NCBI GenBank assembly: GCA_963833965.1
Contig: CAWHZZ010000001.1
Coordinates: forward strand, 620,001-684,000
DNA: 64,000 bases
Reading direction: 5' to 3'
Source: CAJCIW01 sp963833965
GTDB taxonomy: Bacteria; Chlamydiota; Chlamydiia; Chlamydiales; Rhabdochlamydiaceae
The position numbers and the translations under genes are program-made. The notes under the pieces were generated by a model. That model worked only from the letters and a program-made list of their open reading frames with translations. It made no database searches and was not told where the DNA came from. Shown here one piece after another: positions 45,984 through 53,868 of the stretch. Position 1 is the stretch's first letter; every line of letters starts with the position of its first letter.

Positions 45984-46015
45984 AAAGAAAAAGCCGCCCC
46001 ATTTCTGAAGCGGCT
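45982..46015 (-). terminator. terminator of the 46033 gene
   Basis: On the minus strand a GC-rich stem (AGCCGC with GCGGCT, 45992-46015) is followed by TTTTTCTTTTT. It ends the small secreted protein gene and may also stop read-through from the YopT-like gene. Confidence 0.75.
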
Positions 46016-46032
46016 AAAGAAGGAAAAAAACC

Positions 46033-46389
46033 TTACTTAACAGCTGGAGAGGAAGCGTTTGCTTTCTCTGCGTTAACAATAGCTGGGGCGTCTTTGAGTT
46101 CTTTAGAAGCGAGCAGTTTTTGAACTGCTTCATCTGCACTAGCGCCGTTTTTCACAGCAACCATGACAGATTTTCTTTGCTCAGCAGACAGCTTGTCGCT
46201 GAAAGTTTTGCGGTTTTGATCATTGAGTTTAGCAACGAAAGCTTGTTCTTCAACAGACAATTTTGTTGCAGCAGTTTCTTGTGCTTTTTGAGCTGTAGCA
46301 GCAACTTGTGTTTTTGCTTCTTCAGCGTTCAAAGCAGTCCCTGCAGCCATTGCCGCGAGAGCGAGCATCATCATTGATTTACTTTTCAT
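46033..46389 (-). CDS. small secreted Ala-rich protein
   Basis: This is a 118-residue protein with a signal peptide ending LNA (residue 22). The mature part is Ala/Lys/Glu-rich and helical. Residues 45-78 (LSVEEQAFVAKLND, then QNRKTFSDKLSAEQRKSVM) align with LTPDEQNFANQMVDMNNRNM and QFTPQQRRQAM in the next gene, so the two are diverged paralogs. The shared pattern is L-[ST]-x-x-E-Q-x-F with a later Q-R-x-x-x-M. Function is unknown; a small periplasmic helical protein is likely. Confidence 0.65.
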   Translation of the reverse strand: MKSKSMMMLALAAMAAGTALNAEEAKTQVAATAQKAQETAATKLSVEEQAFVAKLNDQNRKTFSDKLSAEQRKSVMVAVKNGASADEAVQKLLASKELKDAPAIVNAEKANASSPAVK

Positions 46390-46518
46390 ATTTCTCCTGA
46401 GATTTATAAACCCATTCTGTTTGATTCATACTTGGCACAGGCCAAGCACAACATGGTTACTAATGTAAGAATTCAACCATTTTTTTGTCCAGGCTTATAA
46501 TTGAAGTTAATAAGATTA

Positions 46519-46551
46519 AAACAAAAAACGAGCCTCTATGGAAGGGCTCGT
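46519..46551 (-). terminator. terminator of the 46580 gene
   Basis: A 7-bp stem (ACGAGCC with GGCTCGT) lies 29 bp beyond the stop codon. It is followed on the minus strand by TTTTTTGTTTT, so it is a strong rho-independent signal. Confidence 0.8.
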
Positions 46552-46579
46552 TCGTTTGGAAAGAAACCAAGAAAATAAT

Positions 46580-46966
46580 TTATTGCACAGGGCAGCCGCC
46601 AGTGGTCCTGTTTCTTTGTTGTTGGGTCGTCGGGCTCATTCCGCCCATCCGCATCACCTGTTGAACAGATTGATCGGCGTTCATCGTATTGCCCGAAGAG
46701 TCCTGCTGACCCATCATTTGCATCGCTTGCCTTCTCTGCTGCGGGGTAAACTGCGTGCAAAACATATTTCGATTGTTCATGTCCACCATCTGATTGGCAA
46801 AATTCTGCTCATCAGGCGTCAGTTGACTGCAGTCGGCCATCTGGTCCATATTATTTTGATTTTGTTGCCCTTGCATTTGGCCCAATTGAGTTTTTCCTTT
46901 TGGGGCTGCACATAACGAGGCGCCTGCGACGAGCATCAGGGCACCGAATAAAGCAGTGTTTTTCAT
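46580..46966 (-). CDS. small secreted Gln/Met-rich protein
   Basis: This is a 128-residue protein with a signal peptide ending LCA (residue 20). The mature chain is rich in Gln, Met and Asn (GQMQGQQNQNNMDQMADC), with three Cys and a Gly-Cys-Pro C-terminus. Its centre is paralogous to the 46033-46389 protein. Met/Gln richness could suit metal binding or chaperoning, but nothing here proves it. It has its own terminator, so it is a separate unit from its paralog. Confidence 0.65.
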   Translation of the reverse strand: MKNTALFGALMLVAGASLCAAPKGKTQLGQMQGQQNQNNMDQMADCSQLTPDEQNFANQMVDMNNRNMFCTQFTPQQRRQAMQMMGQQDSSGNTMNADQSVQQVMRMGGMSPTTQQQRNRTTGGCPVQ

Positions 46967-47084
46967 TTTCCCTCTTCTAAAAATTGTTAAAACAATTTCT
47001 GTACTATATGAACCCCTTCTTTTTTTGTCTACCGGTCTAACGGAATTTTCTGTATGATGGAGATAAACTCTCCCCTCTAATTTT

Positions 47085-48263
47085 ATGCCCCTTCAAATCC
47101 GCCCCACGATGGGAAGGAGCCTTTTCCTTCTCTGGTGCAGCCATCTTCTCCTCGATTTTTTCACGGGAATTTGGCCCATTTATAAGACCATTGCGGGAAT
47201 CGACATCGCCAAAGCCGGCCTGATCGCCGGCGTGAGCGGCTTTCTGGGGGAAATTTTACAAATTTTCTTTGGCTATTTTTCTGATCGCGGCTTCCGGAAA
47301 AAAGTCATCATTTTGGGCTTAATTCTCGCCTCCTCTGTCCTTTGGATCACTTTCACAGATCAGATTCTCATCTCTTTTTTCATTCTTTTATTTCTCATGG
47401 TGGGCTCGGGATCTTATCATCCGGCCGCAGTGGGCTTTGCGGGACTCCTTTCCGAAAAAAAGGGACGGAACATTTTACTTTTCGCCTCGGGCGGCGCATT
47501 CGGCCTTGGCATCTCTCAACTGGCGTTCACAAAAGCTTTGGACTTTTGCGGCGGCCATGCGCTAATTTTTTTAATTCCAGTTGCGCTTGTCGTCCTAATG
47601 GTCGCCCTTTATCCAATGCAGGAACAAAAGGAGAACCAGTGGCTTCCCTTCAAAGATTTTATTAAACCTCTGTTCCGCGCCAAGCGCCCGCTCTTACTGC
47701 TTTACATCAGTCAAGTTTTCAACTTCACATTAATGACAGCCTTCATGTTCCTGCTTCCCGACCTGATGCGGGCCAAAGATTGCCATTCTTGGCTTTGCAT
47801 GGGAGGAGGACATCTTTGTTTTATTGTTGGTAGCGCCCTTGTCCTCGTCCCTGCAGGCTATTTATGCGACCGCTACGGCCATAAGCCGGTCCTTCTCATC
47901 GCGATTTTCGCCGCTCTTCTTCTACTCTACGGCTTTCTCATCCAACGCACACACTCTCTTGAAAAGACCGTCCTTTTCCTCACCTGTTTAGGAGGATTTA
48001 TGGGGACAATCAATCCGATCATTGTCTCTTGGGGCAACAAAATTGTCCCCGAAAGCCCAAGCACTGTCTCGGGCCTTCTGATGGGCTGCGCCTGGTGCCT
48101 TGCCAACTTAGGGTCGACTTGGGCTGGGTTGATTGCAAAAGTCATCATTGTCGATCCCATTGCCACCACACTTGCGCTTCTCGGCCTGCCTCTCGCTTTT
48201 GGTTTTATTCTGATCCTTTTTGTTCCCCAAATCAAAAATGCAAAGAAATTTATTGAAACATAA
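47085..48263 (+). CDS. MFS transporter
   Basis: This is a major facilitator with 12 predicted helices, 392 residues. The loop 2-3 signature is GFLGEILQIFFGYFSDRGFR, and a matching loop 8-9 segment is GYLCDRYGHKPVL. The arrangement resembles Fsr-type (fosmidomycin resistance) carriers. The substrate is not predictable. It is followed at 48 bp by mcsA on the same strand. Confidence 0.8.
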   Translation: MPLQIRPTMGRSLFLLWCSHLLLDFFTGIWPIYKTIAGIDIAKAGLIAGVSGFLGEILQIFFGYFSDRGFRKKVIILGLILASSVLWITFTDQILISFFILLFLMVGSGSYHPAAVGFAGLLSEKKGRNILLFASGGAFGLGISQLAFTKALDFCGGHALIFLIPVALVVLMVALYPMQEQKENQWLPFKDFIKPLFRAKRPLLLLYISQVFNFTLMTAFMFLLPDLMRAKDCHSWLCMGGGHLCFIVGSALVLVPAGYLCDRYGHKPVLLIAIFAALLLLYGFLIQRTHSLEKTVLFLTCLGGFMGTINPIIVSWGNKIVPESPSTVSGLLMGCAWCLANLGSTWAGLIAKVIIVDPIATTLALLGLPLAFGFILILFVPQIKNAKKFIET

Positions 48264-48310
48264 AGTTTTTCTTTTCTAGAATCCGGTTTACATCCCGGAG
48301 TCTCCCCTCT

Positions 48311-48829
48311 ATGCCTGAGCGGCCTGTCGAGTGCAGCCATTGCAAAAGACCGATCAAAGTCATCTATAAGGAAATCGTCGACAAATCGATGATCTGCACG
48401 GAAATGTGCGCCGAATGCCCTATCTTACAGCAAAAACTCCATGGACAAATGAAGGAGATGCCCCCGCGCGAAGGGCTCACGGACACGGAAGCGGGTTTGA
48501 GCTGCGCCCACTGCCGAACAACGCTGGAAGCGATCAAAATGGGCAATCCGCTCGGATGCAGTGAATGCTACGCTGTCTTTTCCGATGTGCTGCTCTCCGA
48601 ATTGATTTCGGCTGGCAAACTCCCATCCCGCCTCAAAAAAGAGTTCCTTGTGAAAAAAATTCAGCCCTTACACATCGGAAAATCGCCGAATAAGCCTCTG
48701 ACCATTCCCGCTACGAGCCGTCTCACGACATTAAATGAAGCGCTGAATGAAGCCTTGAAAAAAGAGAATTATGAGCAAGCGGCCTGGATTCGAGACCAGA
48801 TTAAAGCTTTGACAAAAGAAACCAAATAA
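48311..48829 (+). CDS. mcsA: McsA-type zinc/UVR-motif protein
   Basis: This is the 172-residue activator partner of McsB. Two zinc-ribbon halves are visible: CSHCKRPIKV with CTEMCAECPI, then CAHCRTTLEA with LGCSECYAVF. A UvrB/UvrC-type motif closes the protein (LNEALKKENYEQAAWIRDQI). In Chlamydia the homologous gene lies between frr and mcsB. Here it is directly followed by mcsB (stop and start adjacent), but frr is about 14 kb away on the other strand. Confidence 0.88.
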   Translation: MPERPVECSHCKRPIKVIYKEIVDKSMICTEMCAECPILQQKLHGQMKEMPPREGLTDTEAGLSCAHCRTTLEAIKMGNPLGCSECYAVFSDVLLSELISAGKLPSRLKKEFLVKKIQPLHIGKSPNKPLTIPATSRLTTLNEALNEALKKENYEQAAWIRDQIKALTKETK

Positions 48830-49915
48830 ATGACCGAAAAGATCAAACTTCCTAAATCTCTTCTTGAACACACACCATGGGAAAAAGAGACCAACCCCAT
48901 CTGGCTGGCCACTTCGTTCTTGCTCCACCGCAACTTAGCGAAATTTAACTTCCCTCCAAAAATGGAGGACAGGCAATTTCCTCTGACGTTTTCCGCAATT
49001 AAAGACCAGCTACTGCAATCCCCTTTGCTCAAGCAGTCGATCGCATTGAATGCAGAAGACGTGAGCGCGATCGATAAGGAATATCTCTTTGAGCATTTTT
49101 TATGTATGGAGGGATTTCAGAACACCCTCGCAGGGCAAGGCTTCATCGTCGATGAGACGGGCAACTTTTTTGCCAAGCTTAACATCGAAGACCATCTTCA
49201 ACTCAAACTGCTCGACACAGAGGGTGCTTGGGAAAAGGTTTGGAACCAGTTGAATGAAATCGAAACAGCTGTCGGCGCCGCTCTCGAGTTTTCCTTTTCT
49301 CCAAAATTCGGCTACCTCACCTCCGACCCTTCCTCTTGCGGGACGGGCCTCACCGTCCGAGCTTTTCTTCATTTGCCTGCACTCATCCACACCGGTCAGC
49401 TTAAAGAAACGCTCGCAAATCAAAAAGAGGAAGATGCCACTGTCACCGGCATCAGAGGCAATTTGGATGAAATCGCAGGCGACCTCGCCGTCGTCTCCAA
49501 CACATTTACTTTAGGGACCAACGAGGAGTCCATCTTGAAATCGGTGCATTCGATGGCAATGAAGTTGATGGCCATTGAAAAGACATTGCGCTCCCATCTG
49601 AAAAATGAGAACAATGCCGAAATCAAAGATCTGGTCAGCCGCTCGTTTGGTTTGCTACTGCATTCGTACCAGCTGCAAACAAAAGAAGCGCTTGGCGCCT
49701 TAAGCCTAATGAAGCTCGGCCTCAATCTCGATTGGATCGAGGGCATTTCCGACACCAAGCTCAACACGCTCTTCTTCCAATGCCGGCGCGCCCATCTCTT
49801 GCATCTCTTGAATGAGCAGCAAACAGTGGACCCTCAGGAAATCGCCCGCAAACGCGCCGAATTTTTACACAAAAACATGCAAGGCGTAATTCTGAAAATT
49901 GAAGCGAAAAGCTAA
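48830..49915 (+). CDS. mcsB: McsB-like protein arginine kinase, chlamydial variant
   Basis: This is a 361-residue phosphagen-kinase-fold protein related to McsB. Recognisable parts are KLNIEDHLQLK (catalytic loop, about 116-126), FGYLTSDPSSCGTGLTVRAF (about 160-179) and VVSNTFTLGTNEE. The usual ATP-binding S-x-R-x-R-L-A-R-N motif is replaced by ATSFLLHRNL (27-36), so two arginines are missing. From memory, chlamydial McsB proteins share this loss. It may be a weak kinase or a regulatory subunit. The stop overlaps the convergent gene at 49912 by 4 bp. Confidence 0.8.
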   Translation: MTEKIKLPKSLLEHTPWEKETNPIWLATSFLLHRNLAKFNFPPKMEDRQFPLTFSAIKDQLLQSPLLKQSIALNAEDVSAIDKEYLFEHFLCMEGFQNTLAGQGFIVDETGNFFAKLNIEDHLQLKLLDTEGAWEKVWNQLNEIETAVGAALEFSFSPKFGYLTSDPSSCGTGLTVRAFLHLPALIHTGQLKETLANQKEEDATVTGIRGNLDEIAGDLAVVSNTFTLGTNEESILKSVHSMAMKLMAIEKTLRSHLKNENNAEIKDLVSRSFGLLLHSYQLQTKEALGALSLMKLGLNLDWIEGISDTKLNTLFFQCRRAHLLHLLNEQQTVDPQEIARKRAEFLHKNMQGVILKIEAKS

Positions 49916-50757
49916 GAACTTTTCGCTTTTAACGTCGCGGTAAAAAGTTTTTCAGCATCGCGCAAGCCGAATGCACGAAATGAGAATTTCGTCCAGATGC
50001 ATTTTTGTAAGAACGCTTTTTTTTCATCGATTTCAGGCCAATGCATGACGAGCCCTTGTGCACAGTCGTTGGCAAGTTGCTCGATCTCTTTGTCAACAAT
50101 AGGAACCGCTTCCGCCTCGCCGTCTACCTTGACTTTTAGCCCTTGCATCCTTTTTTCAAATCCCGCGGGGTTTTTCTCGAACTGACGATGCATTGTTTCC
50201 ATTCGTCTTTGGATTTCTGCGTGGCAATGCGCATTCAAGGCAATCACCGTCATTGACGCATGCGTTGCTACACAAGCTGCCGAAATTCCCGTGTTGAATT
50301 CACTTTCACAGTTTGTTAAATAAGTGAGTCCATGGAAGTAACAGTCGGCCCACTTCAGAGCAGCCGATGCTTTGTCATTATGGTCGGAGATCGAGGCAAT
50401 TGGATCAAAAGATTTGGCCATGTGCTCCGTCCATTTTTCAGCGATGACTTCCCCTACCCTCCTTCTAAATTTCGCATTGAGGCTTCCTCTATCGGAAGCA
50501 GTGAGGTCAGAAGCTTCCCTTAAAGCCGTTTCAAAGTCATTGAATTGCGAATCGATCATTTGCTGGCTTGCTTCTGAGAGGTCAAAGACAGAAGGCGGAA
50601 GCGCGTTTCGCGCGGCCTCAACACATTTGTCTATGCAATCTAGCTCAGTAATCTGCAAATTTGAAAACGAGTCAAAACTTTCTTTAAATGTAGAGACGTC
50701 CGTCCATGGACATAGACAAGATCTAACAGTGTTGTACAGACCCCAGATCATTGACAT
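49912..50757 (-). CDS. hypothetical protein, possible effector
   Basis: This encodes 281 residues, mostly helical, with no signal peptide and no family I recognise. Cys is frequent (WGLYNTVRSCLCPW, ELDCIDKCVEAARN, NCESEFNTGISAACVATHAS). The Ser-containing, Cys-rich N-terminus and absence of homology to housekeeping genes fit a lineage-specific cytosolic or secreted protein. It lies between mcsB (convergent) and tRNA-Thr. Confidence 0.5.
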   Translation of the reverse strand: MSMIWGLYNTVRSCLCPWTDVSTFKESFDSFSNLQITELDCIDKCVEAARNALPPSVFDLSEASQQMIDSQFNDFETALREASDLTASDRGSLNAKFRRRVGEVIAEKWTEHMAKSFDPIASISDHNDKASAALKWADCYFHGLTYLTNCESEFNTGISAACVATHASMTVIALNAHCHAEIQRRMETMHRQFEKNPAGFEKRMQGLKVKVDGEAEAVPIVDKEIEQLANDCAQGLVMHWPEIDEKKAFLQKCIWTKFSFRAFGLRDAEKLFTATLKAKSS

Positions 50758-50825
50758 ATTTACCTCCCGTGTAAATTCTTTTTATAACTATTTTGAGAAA
50801 CGGCCCCTTTAGGGTATGATAATGA

Positions 50826-50898
50826 TGCCTAAGGCCGGACTCGAACCGACGACCTCCGCATTACGAATGCGCTGCTCTACCAGCTGAGCTACTTAGGC
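50826..50898 (-). tRNA. tRNA-Thr (CGU)
   Basis: This is a 73-nt cloverleaf on the minus strand. The acceptor stem is GCCTAAG with CTTAGGC, the D-arm region GCTCAGCTGGTAGAGC, the anticodon loop TTCGTAA (anticodon CGT, reading ACG), and the T-loop GGTTCGAGTCC. The CCA end is not encoded. Confidence 0.93.
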
Positions 50899-50937
50899 AA
50901 AAAGTTTGGCTAGTCAATTTACTTCAGCAGGGTTATT

Positions 50938-52275
50938 TTGCTCAATCAGGAACACAAGGCTATTTTATTGATCGGAGGGACAGGCCTGCGTTTCGGCAGC
51001 GACACTCCCAAGCAATTTCATCGGCTCGCCGGAAAAAAAGTCTACATCCACACTCTGGAAACTTTTCTGAGAACAAAATTATTTAAAGAAATTGTCGTCG
51101 TCTGCCCTCAAAAATGGGTCCCTCAAGTCAAAGAAGAACTCGCCCCTTATCCTTCCCTACTCATCGTCGAGGGCGGCGCCACGCGTCAAGCATCTTCCTA
51201 CCGAGGGCTGCTCGCCTGCGGCAAAAACACGGACATCGTCGTCATCCACGATGGCGTGCGGCCGTTCGTTTCGGAAGAAATTATCAAAGAGAATGTCGCA
51301 AAAGCGATCGAATATGGCGCCGTCGACACTTGTATTCCCTCCGCCGACACACTTGTTCACTCGATCGATTCTCAAAAAATCGACGTTATCCCCAAGCGCG
51401 CAGACTATCTGCGAGGGCAAACACCGCAAAGTTTTCGCTACCCGTTGATTCTCGATGCCCATCAACAAGCAAAAGAGACCAATAGTTCCGACGACTGCTC
51501 CCTCGTTTTGCGGTCCGGCCATCCAGTGCATGTCGTGATGGGCAGCGAGGAGAATATCAAAATCACATCGGAGCTCGACTTATTGCTCGCTGAACAGATC
51601 CTACGCCTAAGACATTTTCCTTTGAGCATGCTTAACGAACAGGGTATGTTGAAAGGAAAACGATATGCCGTCACAGGAGGCATGGGAGGGATTGGCAAAA
51701 CGATCTGCGATCTTTTGAAGCACGAAGGGGCCCAAGCGATAGCACTTTCCCGCTCTGCGCCCGTTTATCCAGTAGACCTCACCTCGCATGAGCAGACCCA
51801 AGCCGTTTTCACGAGAATTCACGAAGAGCATGGAATGCTCGACGGCCTGATCAACAGCGTCGGCATTCTCAAAACAAATCAGCTCGAGCATTCTTCACCG
51901 GAAGAAATCGAATGCCTGATCGCGACGAATTTGACCGGGGTCATCTACAGCTGCAAATCCGCACGCCTCAAACCGGGGGCCCACATCATCAACATCGCTT
52001 CGTCGAGCTATGCGCGAGGAAGAAAAAATTTCGCAGTCTATTCGTGCGCCAAAGCCGCTGTCGTCAATTTTACTCAAGGCCTTGCCGAAGAGCGGCCGGA
52101 TTTATGCATCAACGCGCTGATCCCTCAAAGGACCCATACCACCATGCGCCTCAACAACTTTCCCGATGAAGACCCCTCTTCACTCCTCGATCCCCACGAT
52201 GTCGCTGTGGAGGCATTGCGCCTTCTCAAACAATCTTCCCTGACCGGCACTCTCATCGAAGTGAAGAAAAAATAA
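50938..52275 (+). CDS. bifunctional IspD-like cytidylyltransferase / SDR reductase
   Basis: This encodes 445 residues in two domains. Residues 1-225 are an IspD/TarI-type cytidylyltransferase: LLIGGTGLRFGSDTPKQF (10-27), VVIHDGVRPFVSEE and RGQTPQSFRYPLI. Residues 238-445 are a short-chain dehydrogenase: VTGGMGGIG (245-253), NSVGIL and Y368-x3-K372. The same domain order occurs in Haemophilus Acs1/Bcs1, which makes CDP-ribitol from ribulose 5-phosphate, so a CDP-polyol for a surface glycan is likelier than isoprenoid synthesis. The start is TTG after CAGGG; no ATG is available before the fused domain. A MITE follows 13 bp after the stop. Confidence 0.75.
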   Translation: MLNQEHKAILLIGGTGLRFGSDTPKQFHRLAGKKVYIHTLETFLRTKLFKEIVVVCPQKWVPQVKEELAPYPSLLIVEGGATRQASSYRGLLACGKNTDIVVIHDGVRPFVSEEIIKENVAKAIEYGAVDTCIPSADTLVHSIDSQKIDVIPKRADYLRGQTPQSFRYPLILDAHQQAKETNSSDDCSLVLRSGHPVHVVMGSEENIKITSELDLLLAEQILRLRHFPLSMLNEQGMLKGKRYAVTGGMGGIGKTICDLLKHEGAQAIALSRSAPVYPVDLTSHEQTQAVFTRIHEEHGMLDGLINSVGILKTNQLEHSSPEEIECLIATNLTGVIYSCKSARLKPGAHIINIASSSYARGRKNFAVYSCAKAAVVNFTQGLAEERPDLCINALIPQRTHTTMRLNNFPDEDPSSLLDPHDVAVEALRLLKQSSLTGTLIEVKKK

Positions 52276-52288
52276 TTCCTCATTCTGC

Positions 52289-52460
52289 TATACTGCGTCC
52301 TCTCAAGTTGTGTGAATTTTGACTCTGCGAGACGAAGCAAAATCGAAGCGAAGCGGCCGAACGAACGAGACCATTGCTGAATAGCAAGTCGAGCGAGAAG
52401 GATCGATTTGGCAAAGTCGCAGCCAGTCAAAATTCACACAACTTGAGTGGGCGCAGTATA
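52289..52460. mobile_element. MITE-like element, family C
   Basis: This 172-bp element has ends TATACTGCG and CGCAGTATA. Inverted repeats of about 36 bp contain CAAGTTGTGTGAATTTTGACT on the left (shown here in part: AAGTTGTGTGAATTTTGAC). The terminal TATACTGC is shared with family B, but the interior differs. It occupies most of the gap between the cytidylyltransferase-SDR gene and the 52568 gene and could act as that gene's transcription end. Confidence 0.7.
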
Positions 52461-52567
52461 TCATTATCGTCTATCATATCAATCGAAACGAATGAACGAA
52501 ATTTTGAGCAGCCCGATCGTTTTCGATCACAAAAATCGGAAGCTCTAAAAATTACCTCAGGAGGTTT

Positions 52568-52909
52568 ATGTCTGGAGTGATGGTGGAACTCAGAAACCAA
52601 CAAATCGTTACATATGACTGTTATGCCGCAACATATTATGTCATAGAAAATATGTTTAAAGAAGCAGGGCAAAATCCGCTCTTAGGCCTCTTAGAAAAAT
52701 GCGAGGGAAAAACAGGCGATAAATTTTTTTTAACTCAAATCACTTTAAGAGAGTATCGTTTGATCGATGAGAACGACCACATCGACCCTAATGTTAAAGA
52801 AGTGGCAATGAACGCGATGATCATTCAAACCAAAGACCAATGGCGTTTCGTGACTTTGACCAATCCCGCTAAAAAATTCATTTCACCACCAAAAATTAAT
52901 AATTTCTAG
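52568..52909 (+). CDS. small hypothetical protein
   Basis: This encodes 113 residues with no family I recognise. Initiation is well supported by CAGGAGG 4 bp before the ATG. The protein is soluble and mixed in charge, with TYDCYAATYYVIENMFKEAG near the N-terminus and a C-terminus rich in Lys and Pro. It may be lineage-specific. It converges on the OMP gene at 52906. Confidence 0.6.
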   Translation: MSGVMVELRNQQIVTYDCYAATYYVIENMFKEAGQNPLLGLLEKCEGKTGDKFFLTQITLREYRLIDENDHIDPNVKEVAMNAMIIQTKDQWRFVTLTNPAKKFISPPKINNF

Positions 52910-53781
52910 AAAGTATAGCCAAGATTGAGTTCGGCTCCCCAGAAATTGTAGATAATGCCTGGGAGGCCCAAAACAAGTTTGGTCGGAGATTTCGTTTTCG
53001 CTGTCGTCTTGCCATCTTGCCAATACTCGTAGAATGGCTTTACGATGAGCGAGAGTCGGCGGGTGCCCCCGAAGGTAAAGGTGACGGGGAGCTCAGCAAG
53101 AAAGTTGTTTAGAGAACATTTAGTGATCCAACGCGCGCCATTCAGCGGGACAATCTTTACTGTAGGATAGATTTGAGGCATCCAGATGAAATTCAACCCA
53201 CCGGCAAACCAAGAGTTGAAGTTGTAATTCGTCACAATCCCGACTGGGATATAAAATTCGTTATATTCGAATTTGATATGCGTCCCGTGTTGATGGAGGT
53301 TGTGGCCCAAATGGCGATATCCAAATCCCGTGAAGACACTTGCCGTCCAATTCATACAGCTAGTTGCGTAGGAGTAGCCCACTCTCTCCTGAACATCGAC
53401 ATAGAGAAGTTTGCGATGGGCCGAACCGCCATCCGTCGTTCCCTGTTTCCAAGTAACGCCCAGAGCTCCGTAGAAGCTGGTCACGGGACGCAATTCGTAC
53501 ATGGCCTGAGCTCCGCCCAAATTCCCATTGAATGAAGGCTGCCCTTTGATTTTGATGTGCGCGCGCGTGTAGTTGCCTCCGATTTGCACACGAGAGATAT
53601 CTTGCAATGTACTCCGCTTTCCGCTGCCTGGATTTATCCCACCCATTTTTTCACAGGATTGTTGTGTCGGTTGCTCCTCCGTTGCTTTAGCCCGATCTTT
53701 TGAGGGCGAGAACTCGAACCAACTCGCGTGAACTTGCAATGTTACTAAAGTAAGCCCCAATGCGCACAAACACTTTTTCAT
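52906..53781 (-). CDS. beta-barrel outer membrane protein
   Basis: This is a predicted outer membrane barrel of 291 residues. A signal peptide ends VHA, then a Pro/Cys linker, then strands such as GGAQAMYELRPVTSFYGALG, YVDVQERVGYSYATSCMNW and RRLSLIVKPFYEYWQ. The C-terminus GAELNLGYTF ends in Phe. The start is taken as the ATG at 53781; a GTG 12 bp upstream also opens the frame. No specific family is assigned. Confidence 0.65.
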   Translation of the reverse strand: MKKCLCALGLTLVTLQVHASWFEFSPSKDRAKATEEQPTQQSCEKMGGINPGSGKRSTLQDISRVQIGGNYTRAHIKIKGQPSFNGNLGGAQAMYELRPVTSFYGALGVTWKQGTTDGGSAHRKLLYVDVQERVGYSYATSCMNWTASVFTGFGYRHLGHNLHQHGTHIKFEYNEFYIPVGIVTNYNFNSWFAGGLNFIWMPQIYPTVKIVPLNGARWITKCSLNNFLAELPVTFTFGGTRRLSLIVKPFYEYWQDGKTTAKTKSPTKLVLGLPGIIYNFWGAELNLGYTF

Positions 53782-53868
53782 TTGACCGTTCACAAAAATC
53801 CTTTGGTTTAAATTTTTCTTTAGCTATAAAAGATTGTTATCAAAAAGTCCAGCATGAGGATGAGTCAC

